Positions 16,562-26,708 are shown, numbered from the stretch's first letter. The stretch: 64,000 bases of DNA from Asticcacaulis currens (GCF_028550395.1 NZ_JAQQKW010000008.1:62001-126000), one strand, 5' to 3'. Notes: generated by a model from the sequence alone, not told the origin. A program made the numbers and translations.

Positions 16562-16860
16562 TGGCCGAATATCTTTTTGAGTTCACACCCGTTGCCCGGC
16601 GTGAGGTCATGGAGGCGTCAAGATGGTACGCATCGAAAAATCCGCAGCTTGGTCGCCGTTTCAACCAGCAGGTAACCGACGTACTGGCAAACATCTGTCG
16701 CTCTCCCTTCAGAAATGCAGAAGTGCAGTCCGGGCTTAGACGCGCCCGGCTGGCTGATTTTCCTTATCAACTGTATTACAGGCTGGAGGATCGTACTCTG
16801 TATGTAGTGGCGGTGCTGCATACACGCCGCAACCCTAGCCTTTGGAAGAAAAGGGGCTAA
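16561..16860 (+). CDS. RelE/ParE-superfamily toxin
   Basis: A 99-residue basic protein with the ParE/RelE fold pattern: PVARREVMEASRWYASKNPQLGRRF, then RRARLADFPYQLYYRLEDRTLYVVAVLHTRRNP. The final strand VVAVLHTRRNP is diagnostic of this superfamily. RelE members cut mRNA on the ribosome and ParE members poison gyrase; sequence alone does not decide here. GTG start overlapping the antitoxin stop. Codon use is slightly less GC-rich than in the neighbours, in keeping with a mobile module. Confidence 0.88.
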   Translation: MAEYLFEFTPVARREVMEASRWYASKNPQLGRRFNQQVTDVLANICRSPFRNAEVQSGLRRARLADFPYQLYYRLEDRTLYVVAVLHTRRNPSLWKKRG

Positions 16861-16863
16861 CCC

Positions 16864-17073
16864 ATGTCCGAATTTCTCCTCGAACTTCAGCGCAACGGCG
16901 CCTATCTGAAGGTCACGGCGGTCGATCCGGTGTCGGGCGAAGAGGTCTCAACCCTGGGGCCCGCCACGGACCCGGAGGCGGTCAAGCGGCTGGCCGTGCA
17001 GAAGCTGAAAAACCGCCTCGAAGCGCTTAAGCCGCCACCGCTGAACGGCGGGCGCGGCGGCATTATCTGCTAA
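16864..17073 (+). CDS. Small conserved alphaproteobacterial protein (DUF6898-like)
   Basis: A 69-residue protein: SEFLLELQRNGAYLKVTAVDPVSGEEV then a helix with AVKRLAVQKLKNRLE. Small proteins with this EF..xxxGxYxKVxAVDPxxGxEVS pattern are conserved upstream of glyA in alphaproteobacteria as far as I recall (DUF6898), with no known role. It starts 3 bases after the toxin stop, probably by chance insertion of the toxin-antitoxin pair upstream, and lies 118 bases before glyA. Confidence 0.72.
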   Translation: MSEFLLELQRNGAYLKVTAVDPVSGEEVSTLGPATDPEAVKRLAVQKLKNRLEALKPPPLNGGRGGIIC

Positions 17074-17191
17074 ACCTCAAGACCAGACGTTTTCGCTTGG
17101 ATTCATTGTCTCAAAGGTTTAACAGACGCGCAATTTCGGACGATGCGCTATATATAGTGCCGACCTTCCTCCAGACGACAGGATAAAGCTC

Positions 17192-18487
17192 GTGAACGCT
17201 CCCGCTTCCTTCATCCCGCAAGGCTATTTCAACAGCGACCTGGCCCATGCCGACCCGGCCGTTCTGGCGGCGATCAAGGGCGAGCTGACCCGTCAGCAGG
17301 ACCAGATCGAGCTGATCGCTTCGGAAAACATCGTCTCGAAGGCCGTGCTGGAGGCGCAGGGTTCGGTCCTGACCAACAAATACGCCGAAGGCTATCCGGG
17401 CCGCCGCTACTATGGCGGTTGTGAATATGCCGACGAAGTTGAAAAGCTGGCCATTGAGCGCGCCAAGCAACTGTTCAACTGCGCCTTTGCCAATGTGCAG
17501 CCGCATTCGGGGGCCAATGCCAATCAGGCGGTCTTCTTCTCGCTGCTGCAACCGGGTGATACCTATATGGGCATGGATCTGGCCTGTGGCGGTCACCTGA
17601 CGCACGGTTCGCCTGCCAACCAGTCGGGCAAGTGGTTCAAGGTCGTCCCCTACGGCGTGCGCGAGGACAACCACCTGATCGACTATGATCAGGTCGAAGC
17701 GCTGGCCAAGGAACATCAGCCCAAGCTGATCATCGCCGGGGCCTCCAACTACAGCCGTCACATCGACTTTGCCCGCTTCCGTCAGATCGCCGACAGCGTC
17801 GGGGCCTATTTGTTTGTCGATATGGCCCACTATGCCGGTCTGGTCGCGGGCGGCGTCTATCCGGACCCGCTGCCGCACGCCCACGTCGTCACCACCACCA
17901 CGCACAAGACCCTGCGCGGTCCGCGCGGCGGCCTGATCCTCTCCAACGATGAAGCGCTGGGCAAGAAGATCAATTCGGCGGTCTTCCCCGGCCTTCAGGG
18001 CGGCCCGCTGATGCACGTCATAGCGGCCAAGGCCGTGGCCTTTGGTGAGGCGCTGCAACCGGAATTCAAGGCCTATGCGGCGCAGGTCGTGGCCAATGCC
18101 CGGGTGCTGGCCGAAACCCTGATGGCGCGTGGTCTGGGGGTCGTTTCCGGCGGCACCGACAGCCACGTCATGTCGGTCGATCTGCGCCCCAAGGGCCAGA
18201 CCGGCAAGGCGACCGAGCACGCGCTGGAAGAGGCCTTCATCACCTGTAACAAGAACGGTATCCCGTTCGACCCGCAGCCCTTCACCATCACCTCCGGCGT
18301 GCGTCTGGGCACCCCGGCGGGTACGACCCGCGGCTTCCGCGAGGAAGAGTTCCGCCTGATCGGCAACCTGATTGCTGATGTGGTCGATGGCATGGCCTCT
18401 AACTCCGGCGCGCCGGATGAGGCCGTGACGGCGAAGGTGCGCGCGCAGGTCAAGACCCTGACCCAGCGCTTCCCGATCTACGCGTAG
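17192..18487 (+). CDS. glyA: Serine hydroxymethyltransferase
   Basis: A 431-residue PLP enzyme that interconverts serine and glycine while loading one-carbon units onto tetrahydrofolate. Motifs: [19 protein letters not shown] near 37, [16 protein letters not shown] near 62, the PLP Lys in [14 protein letters not shown] near 236, and a C-terminal [15 protein letters not shown] near 370. Length is normal. It begins at GTG 17192 (MNAPASF); a TATATA-rich -10-like patch lies at 17150-17156. Its glycine product could feed hemA. Confidence 0.97.
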   Translation: MNAPASFIPQGYFNSDLAHADPAVLAAIKGELTRQQDQIELIASENIVSKAVLEAQGSVLTNKYAEGYPGRRYYGGCEYADEVEKLAIERAKQLFNCAFANVQPHSGANANQAVFFSLLQPGDTYMGMDLACGGHLTHGSPANQSGKWFKVVPYGVREDNHLIDYDQVEALAKEHQPKLIIAGASNYSRHIDFARFRQIADSVGAYLFVDMAHYAGLVAGGVYPDPLPHAHVVTTTTHKTLRGPRGGLILSNDEALGKKINSAVFPGLQGGPLMHVIAAKAVAFGEALQPEFKAYAAQVVANARVLAETLMARGLGVVSGGTDSHVMSVDLRPKGQTGKATEHALEEAFITCNKNGIPFDPQPFTITSGVRLGTPAGTTRGFREEEFRLIGNLIADVVDGMASNSGAPDEAVTAKVRAQVKTLTQRFPIYA

Positions 18488-18498
18488 TTATTTTTGTC

Positions 18499-18540
18499 GC
18501 GCAATTCATCCGAAACCGGTGTCCACGTTTCGGATTGCGC
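18499..18540. repeat. REP-like palindrome in the glyA-nrdR gap
   Basis: Two nested perfect stems, GCGCAAT/ATTGCGC (18499-18505 with 18534-18540) and CCGAAAC/GTTTCGG (18510-18516 with 18527-18533), enclose cggtgtccac. The core ccgaaaccggtgtccac...ttcgg matches a family of short palindromes that I recall as common between genes in alphaproteobacteria. Confidence 0.6.
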
Positions 18541-18552
18541 TTGGAGCCCTGA

Positions 18553-19122
18553 ATGCGCTGCCCCTTCTGCGGAAACCCGGAAACCCAGGTCAAGGACTCC
18601 CGTCCCTCCGAGGATGGGGCAGCCATTCGCCGTCGCCGCTCATGCAGCGAATGTGGCGGGCGCTTTACCACCTTTGAACGGGTGCAGTTGCGCGAACTGC
18701 TTATCGTCAAGCGCTCGGGCCGCCGCACGCCGTTCGACCGCGAAAAGCTGGAACGCTCGATTTCGCTTGCAACGCGCAAGCGTCAAATTGACCCGGAGCG
18801 TATCGACCGCATGGTGTCGGGCATTGTGCGTCAGCTCGAAAGCCTGGGCGAAACCGAAATCGGGTCAGAAGTGGTCGGCGAACTGATCATGAAGGCCCTG
18901 CGCTCGCTCGATTCCGTGGCCTATGTGCGCTATGCCTCGGTCTATCGGGATTTTCAGGAAACCTCTGATTTCGCGAAGTTTCTGGGGGCCGAAGGCTTTG
19001 ACAGCGACGGTATGGATGCCCCGCTCACGCCCGCCCCGGCCGGCAATCCCGAACCGACCGACCCGTCGCCTATCCGTCAGGGTCTGGGCGAACAGGACCT
19101 GTCCGCCACAGACGATGCGTGA
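18553..19122 (+). CDS. nrdR: Transcriptional repressor NrdR
   Basis: A 189-residue ribonucleotide-reductase regulator. The N-terminal zinc ribbon has CPFCG (3-7) and [13 protein letters not shown] (31-43); the ATP-cone domain follows with [15 protein letters not shown] near 57. It binds NrdR boxes and represses nrd genes when dATP is high. About 35 Pro/Ala-rich residues at the C-terminus extend beyond the usual 150-160 residues. It is followed closely by the riboflavin genes, the standard order in proteobacteria. Confidence 0.96.
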   Translation: MRCPFCGNPETQVKDSRPSEDGAAIRRRRSCSECGGRFTTFERVQLRELLIVKRSGRRTPFDREKLERSISLATRKRQIDPERIDRMVSGIVRQLESLGETEIGSEVVGELIMKALRSLDSVAYVRYASVYRDFQETSDFAKFLGAEGFDSDGMDAPLTPAPAGNPEPTDPSPIRQGLGEQDLSATDDA

Positions 19123-19134
19123 AACCGGGGCATT

Positions 19135-19785
19135 ATGATCCGTCCGTTCGTCACGCTCAAACTGGCCACCACCCTCGACGGGCGCATCGCCACCCACACG
19201 GGCGAAAGCCGCTGGATCACCGGTGAGCCTGCCCGCCGTGCCGTGCACGAACTGCGGGCCTCGCACGATGCTGTGCTGGTCGGTATCGAAACTGTTTTAA
19301 AAGATGATCCCGAACTGACTGTGCGTTTGCAGGGCTATGAGGGCTATCAGCCGGCGCGCGTCGTTCTGGATTCGCGCGGGCGCATCCCATTGCATTCCAA
19401 GCTGGTGCAGACGGCGCGCGTCATCCCGACCTATGTGGTGACGACGCACGACCTTAATCCGGAACTGGTCTCGCTGGGCGTGCGAGCGTTAAAAGTCGCT
19501 TCACGGCATCAGCGCGTGGACCTGATCGCGGCGCTGGAAGCACTCAATGAGGCCGGGATCGACCGCCTGTTTGTCGAAGGTGGCGGGCAAATCGCCACGG
19601 CCTTTGTCAAGCTGGGGGCGGTGGACCGACTGGAATGGTTCCGCGCGCCCACTATATTGGGCGGTGACGGTCGCGCTGTGATCGGGTTTCTCGACATTGC
19701 GGACATCAACCGGGTGATCCGTTTCACCCGCGTGGGCGTTCAAGCGGTAGGCGACGATTTATGGGAAAGCTACGAGCTGGAGTAG
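19135..19785 (+). CDS. ribD: RibD C-terminal-type reductase (deaminase domain absent)
   Basis: A 216-residue protein covering only the reductase half of RibD (5-amino-6-ribosylamino-uracil phosphate reductase). It begins RPFVTLKLATTLDGRIATHTGESRWITG and ends FVEGGGQIATAFVK...; DAVLVGIETVLKDDPELTVR near 40 is the NADPH-site strand. The N-terminal zinc-dependent deaminase domain (HAE...PCxxC) of a full-length RibD is missing. The ATG at 19135 is 12 bases after nrdR, so no room exists for it upstream. The deaminase must be elsewhere. Confidence 0.88.
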   Translation: MIRPFVTLKLATTLDGRIATHTGESRWITGEPARRAVHELRASHDAVLVGIETVLKDDPELTVRLQGYEGYQPARVVLDSRGRIPLHSKLVQTARVIPTYVVTTHDLNPELVSLGVRALKVASRHQRVDLIAALEALNEAGIDRLFVEGGGQIATAFVKLGAVDRLEWFRAPTILGGDGRAVIGFLDIADINRVIRFTRVGVQAVGDDLWESYELE

Positions 19786-19828
19786 CGCCGTCTCCGTTTG
19801 ACGCAGAGACGGCAAGTAAGGACGCAGT

Positions 19829-20419
19829 ATGTTTACAGGCATCATCACCGATATAGGCACCCTGACCGCCATTGACCGCCACGAGGGCGGGGCCCGATTT
19901 GAGGTGCAGACCGCCTATGACCTTTCAACCGTCGATATCGGGGCCTCGATCGCCCATTCCGGCTGCTGTCTGACCGTGGTGGAAAAGCGCGGTGACCGTT
20001 ACACGCTCGACCTGTCGAACGAAACTCTGGCCGTTACCACGCTCGATCACTGGCGTGTGGGCGACCGCGTCAACCTTGAGCGGGCGCTGAAGGTCGGCGA
20101 CGAGCTGGGCGGGCATATCGTATCGGGTCACGTCGATGGGGTAGGGGAGCTGATCACGCTGACCGAAGACGGTGACGCCTACCGCCTGAAGGTGCGGGTG
20201 CCGCGCCCGCTGCATCGTTACATCGCGCATAAGGGCTCGATTGCGCTGGATGGCATTTCGCTGACCGTCAACGAGGTCGAGGACGATGTGTTCGGCGTGG
20301 CCATCATCCCGCACACCTGGACGCATACCACTCTGTCCGACCGCAAGGTGGGCGACAAGTTAAACCTTGAGATCGACCTGATGGCACGCTATGCCGCGCG
20401 CTGGCGCGAAACGATCTAA
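19829..20419 (+). CDS. ribE: Riboflavin synthase alpha subunit
   Basis: A 196-residue enzyme that dismutates two 6,7-dimethyl-8-ribityllumazines into riboflavin. It shows the internal duplication of the family: MFTGIITDIG at the start and SIAHSGCCLTVVEK near 40, repeated as GHIVSGHVDGVGE near 92 and SIALDGISLTVNEV near 137. An AAGGA ribosome site precedes the ATG. It sits between the ribD-type reductase and the ribB gene. Length is slightly below 200-215, normal for the family. No FMN riboswitch is visible upstream. Confidence 0.95.
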   Translation: MFTGIITDIGTLTAIDRHEGGARFEVQTAYDLSTVDIGASIAHSGCCLTVVEKRGDRYTLDLSNETLAVTTLDHWRVGDRVNLERALKVGDELGGHIVSGHVDGVGELITLTEDGDAYRLKVRVPRPLHRYIAHKGSIALDGISLTVNEVEDDVFGVAIIPHTWTHTTLSDRKVGDKLNLEIDLMARYAARWRETI

Positions 20420-20475
20420 ACTCGCGCCCCCTGTTCCTGCGCTCCTGTGAGGGAGCGTACTCGTAAGAGACATCC

Positions 20476-21615
20476 ATGACCTTCAACCGTATCGCCACCG
20501 ACCTCAATCCGGTCAGCTCCGAAAGCCCCATCTCGACCATCGAGGATATTCTGGAGGACGCCCGCAATGGCCGCCCCTACATCCTCGTCGATGCCGAGGA
20601 CCGCGAAAACGAGGGCGACATCTGCATCCCGGCCCAGATGGCGACGCCGGACGTGGTTAACTTCATGGCGCGCTTCGGGCGCGGCCTGATTTGTCTGGCC
20701 ATTACGGGGGAGCGTTCGCGTCAGTTGCGCCTGCCGCCGATGGCCGCTGAAAACGGCGCGCGCAACGGCACGGCCTTCACGGTCGCCATCGAGGCCAAGG
20801 ACGGCATCACCACCGGCATTTCGGCGCACGACCGCGCCCGTACCATCGCCGTGGCCATCGACCAGACCAAGGGCTATGACGATATCGTCAGCCCCGGCCA
20901 CGTCTTCCCGCTGGTGGCGCGTGATGGCGGCGTGCTGGTGCGCGCCGGTCATACCGAGGCCGTGGTCGATATTTCGCGCATGGCGGGCCTTTACCCGGCG
21001 GGCGTCATCTGTGAGGTGATGAACGACGACGGGACGATGGCGCGCCTGCCCGACCTCATCAAATTCGCCCAGACACACGGCTTGAAGATCGGCACCATTG
21101 CCGACCTGATCGCCTATCGCCGCCGCACCGAGCGCTTCGTCGATCGCGTGCTGGAAAAGCCGTTCGAGAGCCAGTGGGGCGGTCAGTTTCGCCTGTTTGT
21201 CTATCGTAACCGCCTCGATCAGGGCGAACATATCGCATTGGTCAAGCATCAGCCGGTACCCAACAAGGCGACCCTGGTGCGGATGCACCAGCTCGATGTC
21301 GCCGCCGACGTGCTGGGGGCCTCGGACGGTCGTGCCGGTCTGGTCGAACAGGCGATGACGGCGCTGGCGGCCTATGACGGCCCGGCGGTAATGGTCATGC
21401 TGCGCGACCTCGACCCCAAGGTGATTTCCAACCGCTTTGCCGCCGATGACACCGAAACGCCTCAGCCGCGCGGCCTGCGCGACTATGGCGTCGGCGCGCA
21501 AATCCTCCTCGATCTGGGGGTGCGTGACATGATCGCCCTGTCGGATTCCAAGCCGAAACCCGCCGCGCTGGAAGGCTACGGGCTTCAGATCATCGACTGG
21601 AAGCCGCTCAGCTAA
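20476..21615 (+). CDS. ribB: 3,4-dihydroxy-2-butanone 4-phosphate synthase with degenerate GTP cyclohydrolase II-like domain
   Basis: A 379-residue protein. The N-terminal RibB half (to about residue 205) is intact: [17 protein letters not shown] with the acidic metal ligands, RHS-like DRARTI, and [24 protein letters not shown]. The C-terminal half resembles RibA but lacks its three zinc cysteines; where RibA has C-x10-CxC this protein reads [15 protein letters not shown]. The end [19 protein letters not shown] is still RibA-like. GTP cyclohydrolase II activity is therefore unlikely. I recall this proteobacterial variant being described as RibBX. Confidence 0.92.
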   Translation: MTFNRIATDLNPVSSESPISTIEDILEDARNGRPYILVDAEDRENEGDICIPAQMATPDVVNFMARFGRGLICLAITGERSRQLRLPPMAAENGARNGTAFTVAIEAKDGITTGISAHDRARTIAVAIDQTKGYDDIVSPGHVFPLVARDGGVLVRAGHTEAVVDISRMAGLYPAGVICEVMNDDGTMARLPDLIKFAQTHGLKIGTIADLIAYRRRTERFVDRVLEKPFESQWGGQFRLFVYRNRLDQGEHIALVKHQPVPNKATLVRMHQLDVAADVLGASDGRAGLVEQAMTALAAYDGPAVMVMLRDLDPKVISNRFAADDTETPQPRGLRDYGVGAQILLDLGVRDMIALSDSKPKPAALEGYGLQIIDWKPLS

Positions 21616-21699
21616 ACGCATCCTGTCGTCAGATTTGGCTTTTTATGTTCTCGATAAGCCAGTAAGTACGGACTGAACCTGTCCTCAAGGATTGAACTC

Positions 21700-22170
21700 T
21701 TGACCATTGATACCCCCCTGCGCATCCTCATCGTCGAAAGCCGTTTTTATGAGGATATTTCCGATGAGCTTCTGGCCGGTGCCAAGGCGGCGCTGGAAGC
21801 CTATGGCGCGGAATATGATGTGATCACCGTGCCGGGGGCATTTGAGGTGCCGGGCGCTATCGCCATGGCCGAAGACGCCTCTCAGGGGCCCGCCGGGCGC
21901 AAATATGACGGCTATGTCGCGCTGGGCTGCGTCATCCGTGGTGAGACGACCCACTACGATTATGTGTGCGAAGAATCGGCGCGCGGTCTGATGGACCTGA
22001 CTCTGAAACAGCTTCTGTGCATCGGCTACGGCATCCTGACCGTCGAGGACGAGGATCAGGCCTGGGCCCGCGCCCGCCGATCGGAAGGCGACAAGGGCGG
22101 CACGGTCGCCAAGGTGGCGCTCGACATGATTGCCCTGAAGAAGGCCCTGCGCGGAGGCAACCATGGTTGA
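21700..22170 (+). CDS. ribH: 6,7-dimethyl-8-ribityllumazine synthase
   Basis: A 156-residue lumazine synthase that condenses the RibD product with dihydroxybutanone phosphate. [21 protein letters not shown] at 9-29, [14 protein letters not shown] near 50 and [19 protein letters not shown] near 85 (catalytic His) are the family motifs. The start is TTG 21700 after a CAAGGA ribosome site at 21686-21691; no ATG is available. Its stop overlaps nusB's ATG by eight bases, indicating coupling of riboflavin synthesis and transcription antitermination genes as in other alphaproteobacteria. Confidence 0.96.
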   Translation: MTIDTPLRILIVESRFYEDISDELLAGAKAALEAYGAEYDVITVPGAFEVPGAIAMAEDASQGPAGRKYDGYVALGCVIRGETTHYDYVCEESARGLMDLTLKQLLCIGYGILTVEDEDQAWARARRSEGDKGGTVAKVALDMIALKKALRGGNHG

Positions 22171-22696
22171 TCCGCTGAGCCTGAAATCGGTCATCGAGCA
22201 ACTGAACGCCAATGAGGCCGCCGAGTCCGGGCGTCTGTCGCTGAAGGAAAAGCGCGCCCGCACTGTGGCGCGTCTGGTGCTGGTGCAGGCCCTCTATCAG
22301 ATGGAAATTGCCGGGACGGGCGTTGAGTCGGTCATCCGCGAATTTGCCGACTTCCGCTTTGATGGCCACATCGAAGGCGAGGGCGGCGAGGAACAGCGTC
22401 TGGGCACGGCCGATGAGGCCTTTTTCGCCGACGGTCTGCGCACCATCGTCAAGGCTCAGGCCGAAATCGACGTACTGATCGCTGAGCGGCTGGCCTCCAA
22501 CTGGCGTCTCGACCGCATCGACACCACGCTGCGCGCCATTCTGCGCGCCGGGGCGTGGGAGCTGAAATTCCGCCCCGATGTCGCCGTCGAGGTGGTGATC
22601 AACGAATATGTCGAGATCGCCAAGGCCTTCTTCGGCAATGAAGAGGCGCGTTTCGTCAACGGCGCTCTGGACGGCATCGCCAAGGACGCAAGGTAA
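22163..22696 (+). CDS. nusB: Transcription antitermination factor NusB
   Basis: A 177-residue all-helical RNA-binding protein that with NusE binds boxA of rRNA leaders. Family motifs include [19 protein letters not shown] near 33, [19 protein letters not shown] near 110, and [14 protein letters not shown] near 143. An insertion of acidic and Gly residues ([11 protein letters not shown]) lies in the middle. It is longer than E. coli NusB (139) but normal for alphaproteobacteria. It sits between ribH and thiL. Confidence 0.95.
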   Translation: MVDPLSLKSVIEQLNANEAAESGRLSLKEKRARTVARLVLVQALYQMEIAGTGVESVIREFADFRFDGHIEGEGGEEQRLGTADEAFFADGLRTIVKAQAEIDVLIAERLASNWRLDRIDTTLRAILRAGAWELKFRPDVAVEVVINEYVEIAKAFFGNEEARFVNGALDGIAKDAR

Positions 22697-22703
22697 TCCT
22701 CCC

Positions 22704-23666
22704 ATGACCGGCGACAACAGCGAATTCAGCGTCATCGACCGGTTGTTCAAGCCCTTGGCCGGACTGACTGCCGAGGCGCGCGGCCTGATCGACGATGTGG
22801 CCGTTCTGGGCGCGCGCGAAGGCTATGACCTTGTGGTCACCACGGATGCCATGGTCGAAGGGGTCCACTTCCTTTCGACCGATCCGCTCGATCAGGTGGC
22901 GCGCAAGCTGTTGCGGGTCAATATTTCCGACCTGGTGGCTAAGGGGGCCGACCCCTATGGCTATCAACTCCTGACCGCCTGGCCCAAGGGCATGGCCTAT
23001 GAGGGCAAGGCGGCCTTTGCGGCGGGTTTGCGCCTCGATCAGGATGAATTTGATTTCGACCTGTTCGGCGGGGATACGGTTTCGACCGAAGGTCCGCTGT
23101 TGCTCAGCATTACCGCCTTTGGTCATGCCCCCGTGGGCCGCGCCCTGTCGCGCGCCGGCGCGCGGGCGGGGGATCATGTGCTGGTCGGCGGCTTTATCGG
23201 CGACGCCCATCTGGGCCTGCGCGTGCTGCGCGGGGAGTTCGACGAACTGTCTGAGGCGCATAAGGCGCATCTGGTGCAGGCCTATCGCCTGCCACAACCG
23301 CGCGACGATCTGGCTGAGGTGGTGCTCGATCACGCTCATGCCTCGATGGATGTCTCGGATGGCCTGATCGCCGACGCCCTGCATATGGCCAGAGCCTCTG
23401 AGGTGGCGCTTGTGATCGACCTCGACCGCGTACCGACCTCAGCGGCTGCCCGCGCCGCCATCGCGCAGGGGGCCGATGTGACCGATCTGATCACCGGCGG
23501 CGACGATTACCAGATCCTGTGCACGGCCGATGCCGCCGGGGCTGAGGCTTTGAAGGCCGCCGGTTTCTATGAGATCGGCCATTGCGAAGCCGGAACCGGC
23601 GAGGTCTCGGTCATCAGCGGCGGCAAGGTCATCGAGATCGAGGACAAGGGCTGGGTCCACGTCTGA
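22704..23666 (+). CDS. thiL: Thiamine-monophosphate kinase
   Basis: A 320-residue ATP-dependent kinase making thiamine pyrophosphate. DDVAVLGAREGYDLVVTTDAMVEGVHF (near 30-56) carries the Mg-binding acidic residues, VNISDLVAKGADPYG near 73, and ASMDVSDGLIADALHMA near 215, and ITGGDDYQIL near 264, all of the PurM-like family. The ATG at 22704 (MTGDNSEFSVIDRLF) is preferred; the upstream frame overlaps nusB. It ends the nrdR-rib-nusB-thiL cluster. Confidence 0.95.
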   Translation: MTGDNSEFSVIDRLFKPLAGLTAEARGLIDDVAVLGAREGYDLVVTTDAMVEGVHFLSTDPLDQVARKLLRVNISDLVAKGADPYGYQLLTAWPKGMAYEGKAAFAAGLRLDQDEFDFDLFGGDTVSTEGPLLLSITAFGHAPVGRALSRAGARAGDHVLVGGFIGDAHLGLRVLRGEFDELSEAHKAHLVQAYRLPQPRDDLAEVVLDHAHASMDVSDGLIADALHMARASEVALVIDLDRVPTSAAARAAIAQGADVTDLITGGDDYQILCTADAAGAEALKAAGFYEIGHCEAGTGEVSVISGGKVIEIEDKGWVHV

Positions 23667-23809
23667 GGCAGGAAAAAGTCTCATCAGGTGCACCGCATGT
23701 GTGCCGCGCTTTGTTAGAAAACCATCTTCACAAAAGCGTTTCTGAGGGCGTTCCTCATGAAACCGGCCCCCTAAACGGCTTCTAAACCGTTTTCGCCTAA
23801 ATTCAGGCC

Positions 23810-24226
23810 ATGACCCAGACCCGACGCCTTTTGCTCAGCCTGTTGCTCTGCGCCCTTGCCGCGCCCGCTTTTGCTTCCGAAGGGGGCGAGAAGAAGGAGG
23901 GGGGGGAGCCCTATGTCAAGCTGGCCCCCGTCGCCCTGCCGGTGACCGACAACGGCCGGCTGATCAACTATCTGTTTGTGACCCTGCGCATAAACCTGAC
24001 GCCCAAGGCCGACGTCAACGCCCTGCGACTCAAGGAACCCTATTTCCGCGATGCGCTTATCCGTGCGGCGCACAAGCAAAGTTTCGCGCTGCCGAACAAA
24101 CGCGACAAGCTGGATGAGGCGCGTTTCAAACAGGTGATGATCCCGGAATTCACCAAGATCGCCGGCGCGGGCAATATCGCCGCCTTGGAAATACTGGCTC
24201 AGAACCCCAAGAAGTCGATGAACTGA
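23810..24226 (+). CDS. Exported conserved hypothetical protein (FliL-like layout possible)
   Basis: A 138-residue protein with a clear Sec signal peptide (TRRLLLSLLLCALAAPAFA, cleaved after about residue 22). The mature part begins with a charged stretch (EGGEKKEGG), then YVKLAPVALPVTDNGRLINYLFVTLRINL and an amphipathic C-terminus. Small exported alphaproteobacterial proteins of this type, with a P.PV.....L.V.L.L strand, resemble the soluble domain of FliL, but that is only a resemblance. The charged signal-proximal region is unusual. It lies between thiL and hppA. Confidence 0.75.
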   Translation: MTQTRRLLLSLLLCALAAPAFASEGGEKKEGGEPYVKLAPVALPVTDNGRLINYLFVTLRINLTPKADVNALRLKEPYFRDALIRAAHKQSFALPNKRDKLDEARFKQVMIPEFTKIAGAGNIAALEILAQNPKKSMN

Positions 24227-24458
24227 CGGTGTGTCGCCACCGCGAATCCGTTAAGTGTTCACGGGTTCGTGAAAGCCGATTACCGGTTGCGGCGCAATAA
24301 AATCTGCGACATTTTGCGTTGATTACTTTCGTAATTACCTAACTTGCACCTGTCTGAAAGTTGCGGCACTCTCCTGACCTTGCGGGGAGGGTATGGACGT
24401 GCCTTCCCGGCGCGCACGTCACCCGGCGTGCCACAACAAAGAACGACAGGGGTTTGGT

Positions 24459-26609
24459 ATGACGTCATGGATAGGGCTGGTCATAGCGGCTGGCGTGTTA
24501 GGATTGGTGTACGGGGTCGTTCAGACCCTCAGTCTGCTTAAAAAACCACAGGGCAATGCCCGGATGCAGGAAATCGCTGCGGCGATTCAGGAAGGGGCGG
24601 GGGCCTATCTCAAGCGGCAATATACGACCATCGCCCTTGTCGGCATCGTCATTTTTATCGCGGCCTTTCTGGTGCTCGGCCCCTATGCGGCGGCGGGTTT
24701 CCTGATCGGCGCGGTCCTGTCCGGGGCGGCGGGCTTTGCCGGGATGCTGATTTCGGTGCGCGCCAATGTGCGTACTGCCGAAGCCGCCTCGCACAGCCTG
24801 CAACAGGGGCTGAACCTCGCCTTCGGAGCCGGTGCGGTCACCGGCCTGTTCGTCGCGTCGGGGGCGCTTCTGGGGGTCGCGGGCTATTATTTCATCCTGA
24901 CCGATGTGCTGGGCCTTGAGGCAACCAGCCGTCCGGTAATTGACGCCCTTGTGGCCTTGGGCTTCGGCGCGTCGCTGATCTCGATTTTCGCGCGTCTGGG
25001 CGGCGGTATCTTCACCAAGGGCGCGGATGTCGGCGGCGACATGGTGGGCAAGGTCGAGGCGGGCATCCCCGAAGACGACCCGCGCAACCCGGCCACCATT
25101 GCCGACAATGTGGGCGACAATGTCGGCGACTGCGCCGGTATGGCGGCGGACCTGTTTGAAACCTATGCGGTGACGACGGTCGCCACCATGGTGCTGGGGG
25201 CGATCTTTTTTGCGGGCACGGCTCTGGTCGGGCCGATGATGCTGTTGCCGCTGGTGATCTGCGGCGCGTGCATTATCACCTCTATCATCGGCACCTTCTT
25301 TGTCCGTCTGGGCAAGGACAACCACATCATGAATGCCCTGTATAAGGGCCTGATCGTTACCGGCGTCCTGTCCATCGGCGCGCTGGCGGCGGTGATTGAA
25401 CTGGTGATCGGCTTCGATACGCCCATCACCTATGCCGGCGCGCCGACGGGCTTTACCGGCCTGACCCTGTTCTGGTGCGGCCTGATCGGGCTGGCGGTTA
25501 CGGCGGGCTTCATTGTCGTCACCGAATACTATACCGGCACGGGCAAGCGGCCCGTGGTGTCGATCGCCCAGGCCTCGGTCACCGGGCACGGCACCAATGT
25601 CATTCAGGGGCTGGCCGTTTCGATGGAAGCCACGGCCATTCCGGCCCTGATTATCGTCGGCGGCATCGTTGGCTGTTACCTGCTGGCCGGGCTCTATGGC
25701 ATTGCGATCGCCACCACCACCATGCTGGCCCTCGCCGGGATGATCGTGGCGCTCGATGCCTTCGGGCCGGTCACCGACAATGCGGGGGGGATCGCCGAAA
25801 TGGCGGGCCTCGACAAGGCGGTGCGCCATACCACCGACGCGCTGGACGCCGTGGGCAATACCACCAAGGCCGTCACCAAGGGCTATGCCATCGGTTCGGC
25901 GGGTCTGGGGGCGCTGGTACTGTTTGCCGCCTATACGTCGGACCTCAAATATTTCGCCGCCAATGCAGCGCCGGGCTCCTTCTTCGAGGGGCTGGGGGAG
26001 TTGACCTTCTCCCTGTCCTCGCCGTGGGTGGTGGTCGGCCTGCTGATCGGCGGCCTTTTGCCCTATCTCTTTGGCGGCATGGGCATGACGGCGGTCGGCA
26101 AGGCGGCGCAGGCCGTGGTCGAAGAGGTGCGGCGTCAGTTCCGCGAAGATTCCGGCATCATGGCCGGGACGTCAAAGCCCAACTATGGCCGTGCTGTGGA
26201 TATGCTGACCAAGGCGGCCATCCGCGAAATGGTCGTGCCGTCTCTGCTGCCCGTCCTGTCGCCGCTGGCCCTCTTCGGGATCGTCTATGCCATAGGCGGC
26301 GCGGTTCCGGCGTTTGAGGCGCTGGGGGCCATGCTGCTGGGCGTGATCGTCACCGGCTTGTTCGTCGCCATTTCGATGACCTCGGGCGGCGGGGCCTGGG
26401 ACAATGCCAAAAAGTCGTTTGAGGATGGCTTTGTCGATAAGGACGGCGTGCGTCACCTTAAGGGCTCTGAGGCGCACAAAGCCTCGGTAACCGGCGATAC
26501 GGTGGGCGATCCGTATAAGGACACGGCCGGTCCGGCGGTCAATCCGATGATCAAGATCACCAATATCGTCGCGCTGCTGCTGCTGGCTGTGCTGGCGCAT
26601 ATAGCCTGA
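24459..26609 (+). CDS. hppA: Membrane-bound proton-pumping pyrophosphatase, K+-independent type
   Basis: A 716-residue protein with about 16 membrane segments that couples PPi hydrolysis to H+ export. The catalytic motif [21 protein letters not shown] near 190 and [19 protein letters not shown] near 220 bind Mg-PPi. The residue pair that separates K+ types reads [10 protein letters not shown] near 465, with Lys, marking the K+-independent subfamily. Start ATG 24459. Conservation of PPi energy by this pump is common in alphaproteobacteria. An inverted repeat (26619-26640) after the stop may terminate the transcript. Confidence 0.96.
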   Translation: MTSWIGLVIAAGVLGLVYGVVQTLSLLKKPQGNARMQEIAAAIQEGAGAYLKRQYTTIALVGIVIFIAAFLVLGPYAAAGFLIGAVLSGAAGFAGMLISVRANVRTAEAASHSLQQGLNLAFGAGAVTGLFVASGALLGVAGYYFILTDVLGLEATSRPVIDALVALGFGASLISIFARLGGGIFTKGADVGGDMVGKVEAGIPEDDPRNPATIADNVGDNVGDCAGMAADLFETYAVTTVATMVLGAIFFAGTALVGPMMLLPLVICGACIITSIIGTFFVRLGKDNHIMNALYKGLIVTGVLSIGALAAVIELVIGFDTPITYAGAPTGFTGLTLFWCGLIGLAVTAGFIVVTEYYTGTGKRPVVSIAQASVTGHGTNVIQGLAVSMEATAIPALIIVGGIVGCYLLAGLYGIAIATTTMLALAGMIVALDAFGPVTDNAGGIAEMAGLDKAVRHTTDALDAVGNTTKAVTKGYAIGSAGLGALVLFAAYTSDLKYFAANAAPGSFFEGLGELTFSLSSPWVVVGLLIGGLLPYLFGGMGMTAVGKAAQAVVEEVRRQFREDSGIMAGTSKPNYGRAVDMLTKAAIREMVVPSLLPVLSPLALFGIVYAIGGAVPAFEALGAMLLGVIVTGLFVAISMTSGGGAWDNAKKSFEDGFVDKDGVRHLKGSEAHKASVTGDTVGDPYKDTAGPAVNPMIKITNIVALLLLAVLAHIA

Positions 26610-26708
26610 TCACTGGGGGCGGCGTTCGCGTGAGCGCCGCTCTCGACACAGATGGTCGCGGATAGGTTCGCATCCGTAACGCGATTGCGGGATTTTCGAC
26701 TTTTTGAG

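Noticed and set aside
17074-17191. Possible glycine riboswitch before glyA
   Set aside because: The 118-base leader lacks the conserved glycine aptamer segments.
20420-20475. Possible FMN riboswitch before the ribB gene
   Set aside because: The gap is only 56 bases and lacks the conserved FMN aptamer elements.
24498-25829. 443-residue minus-strand open frame
   Set aside because: Antisense to hppA, low-complexity basic sequence.
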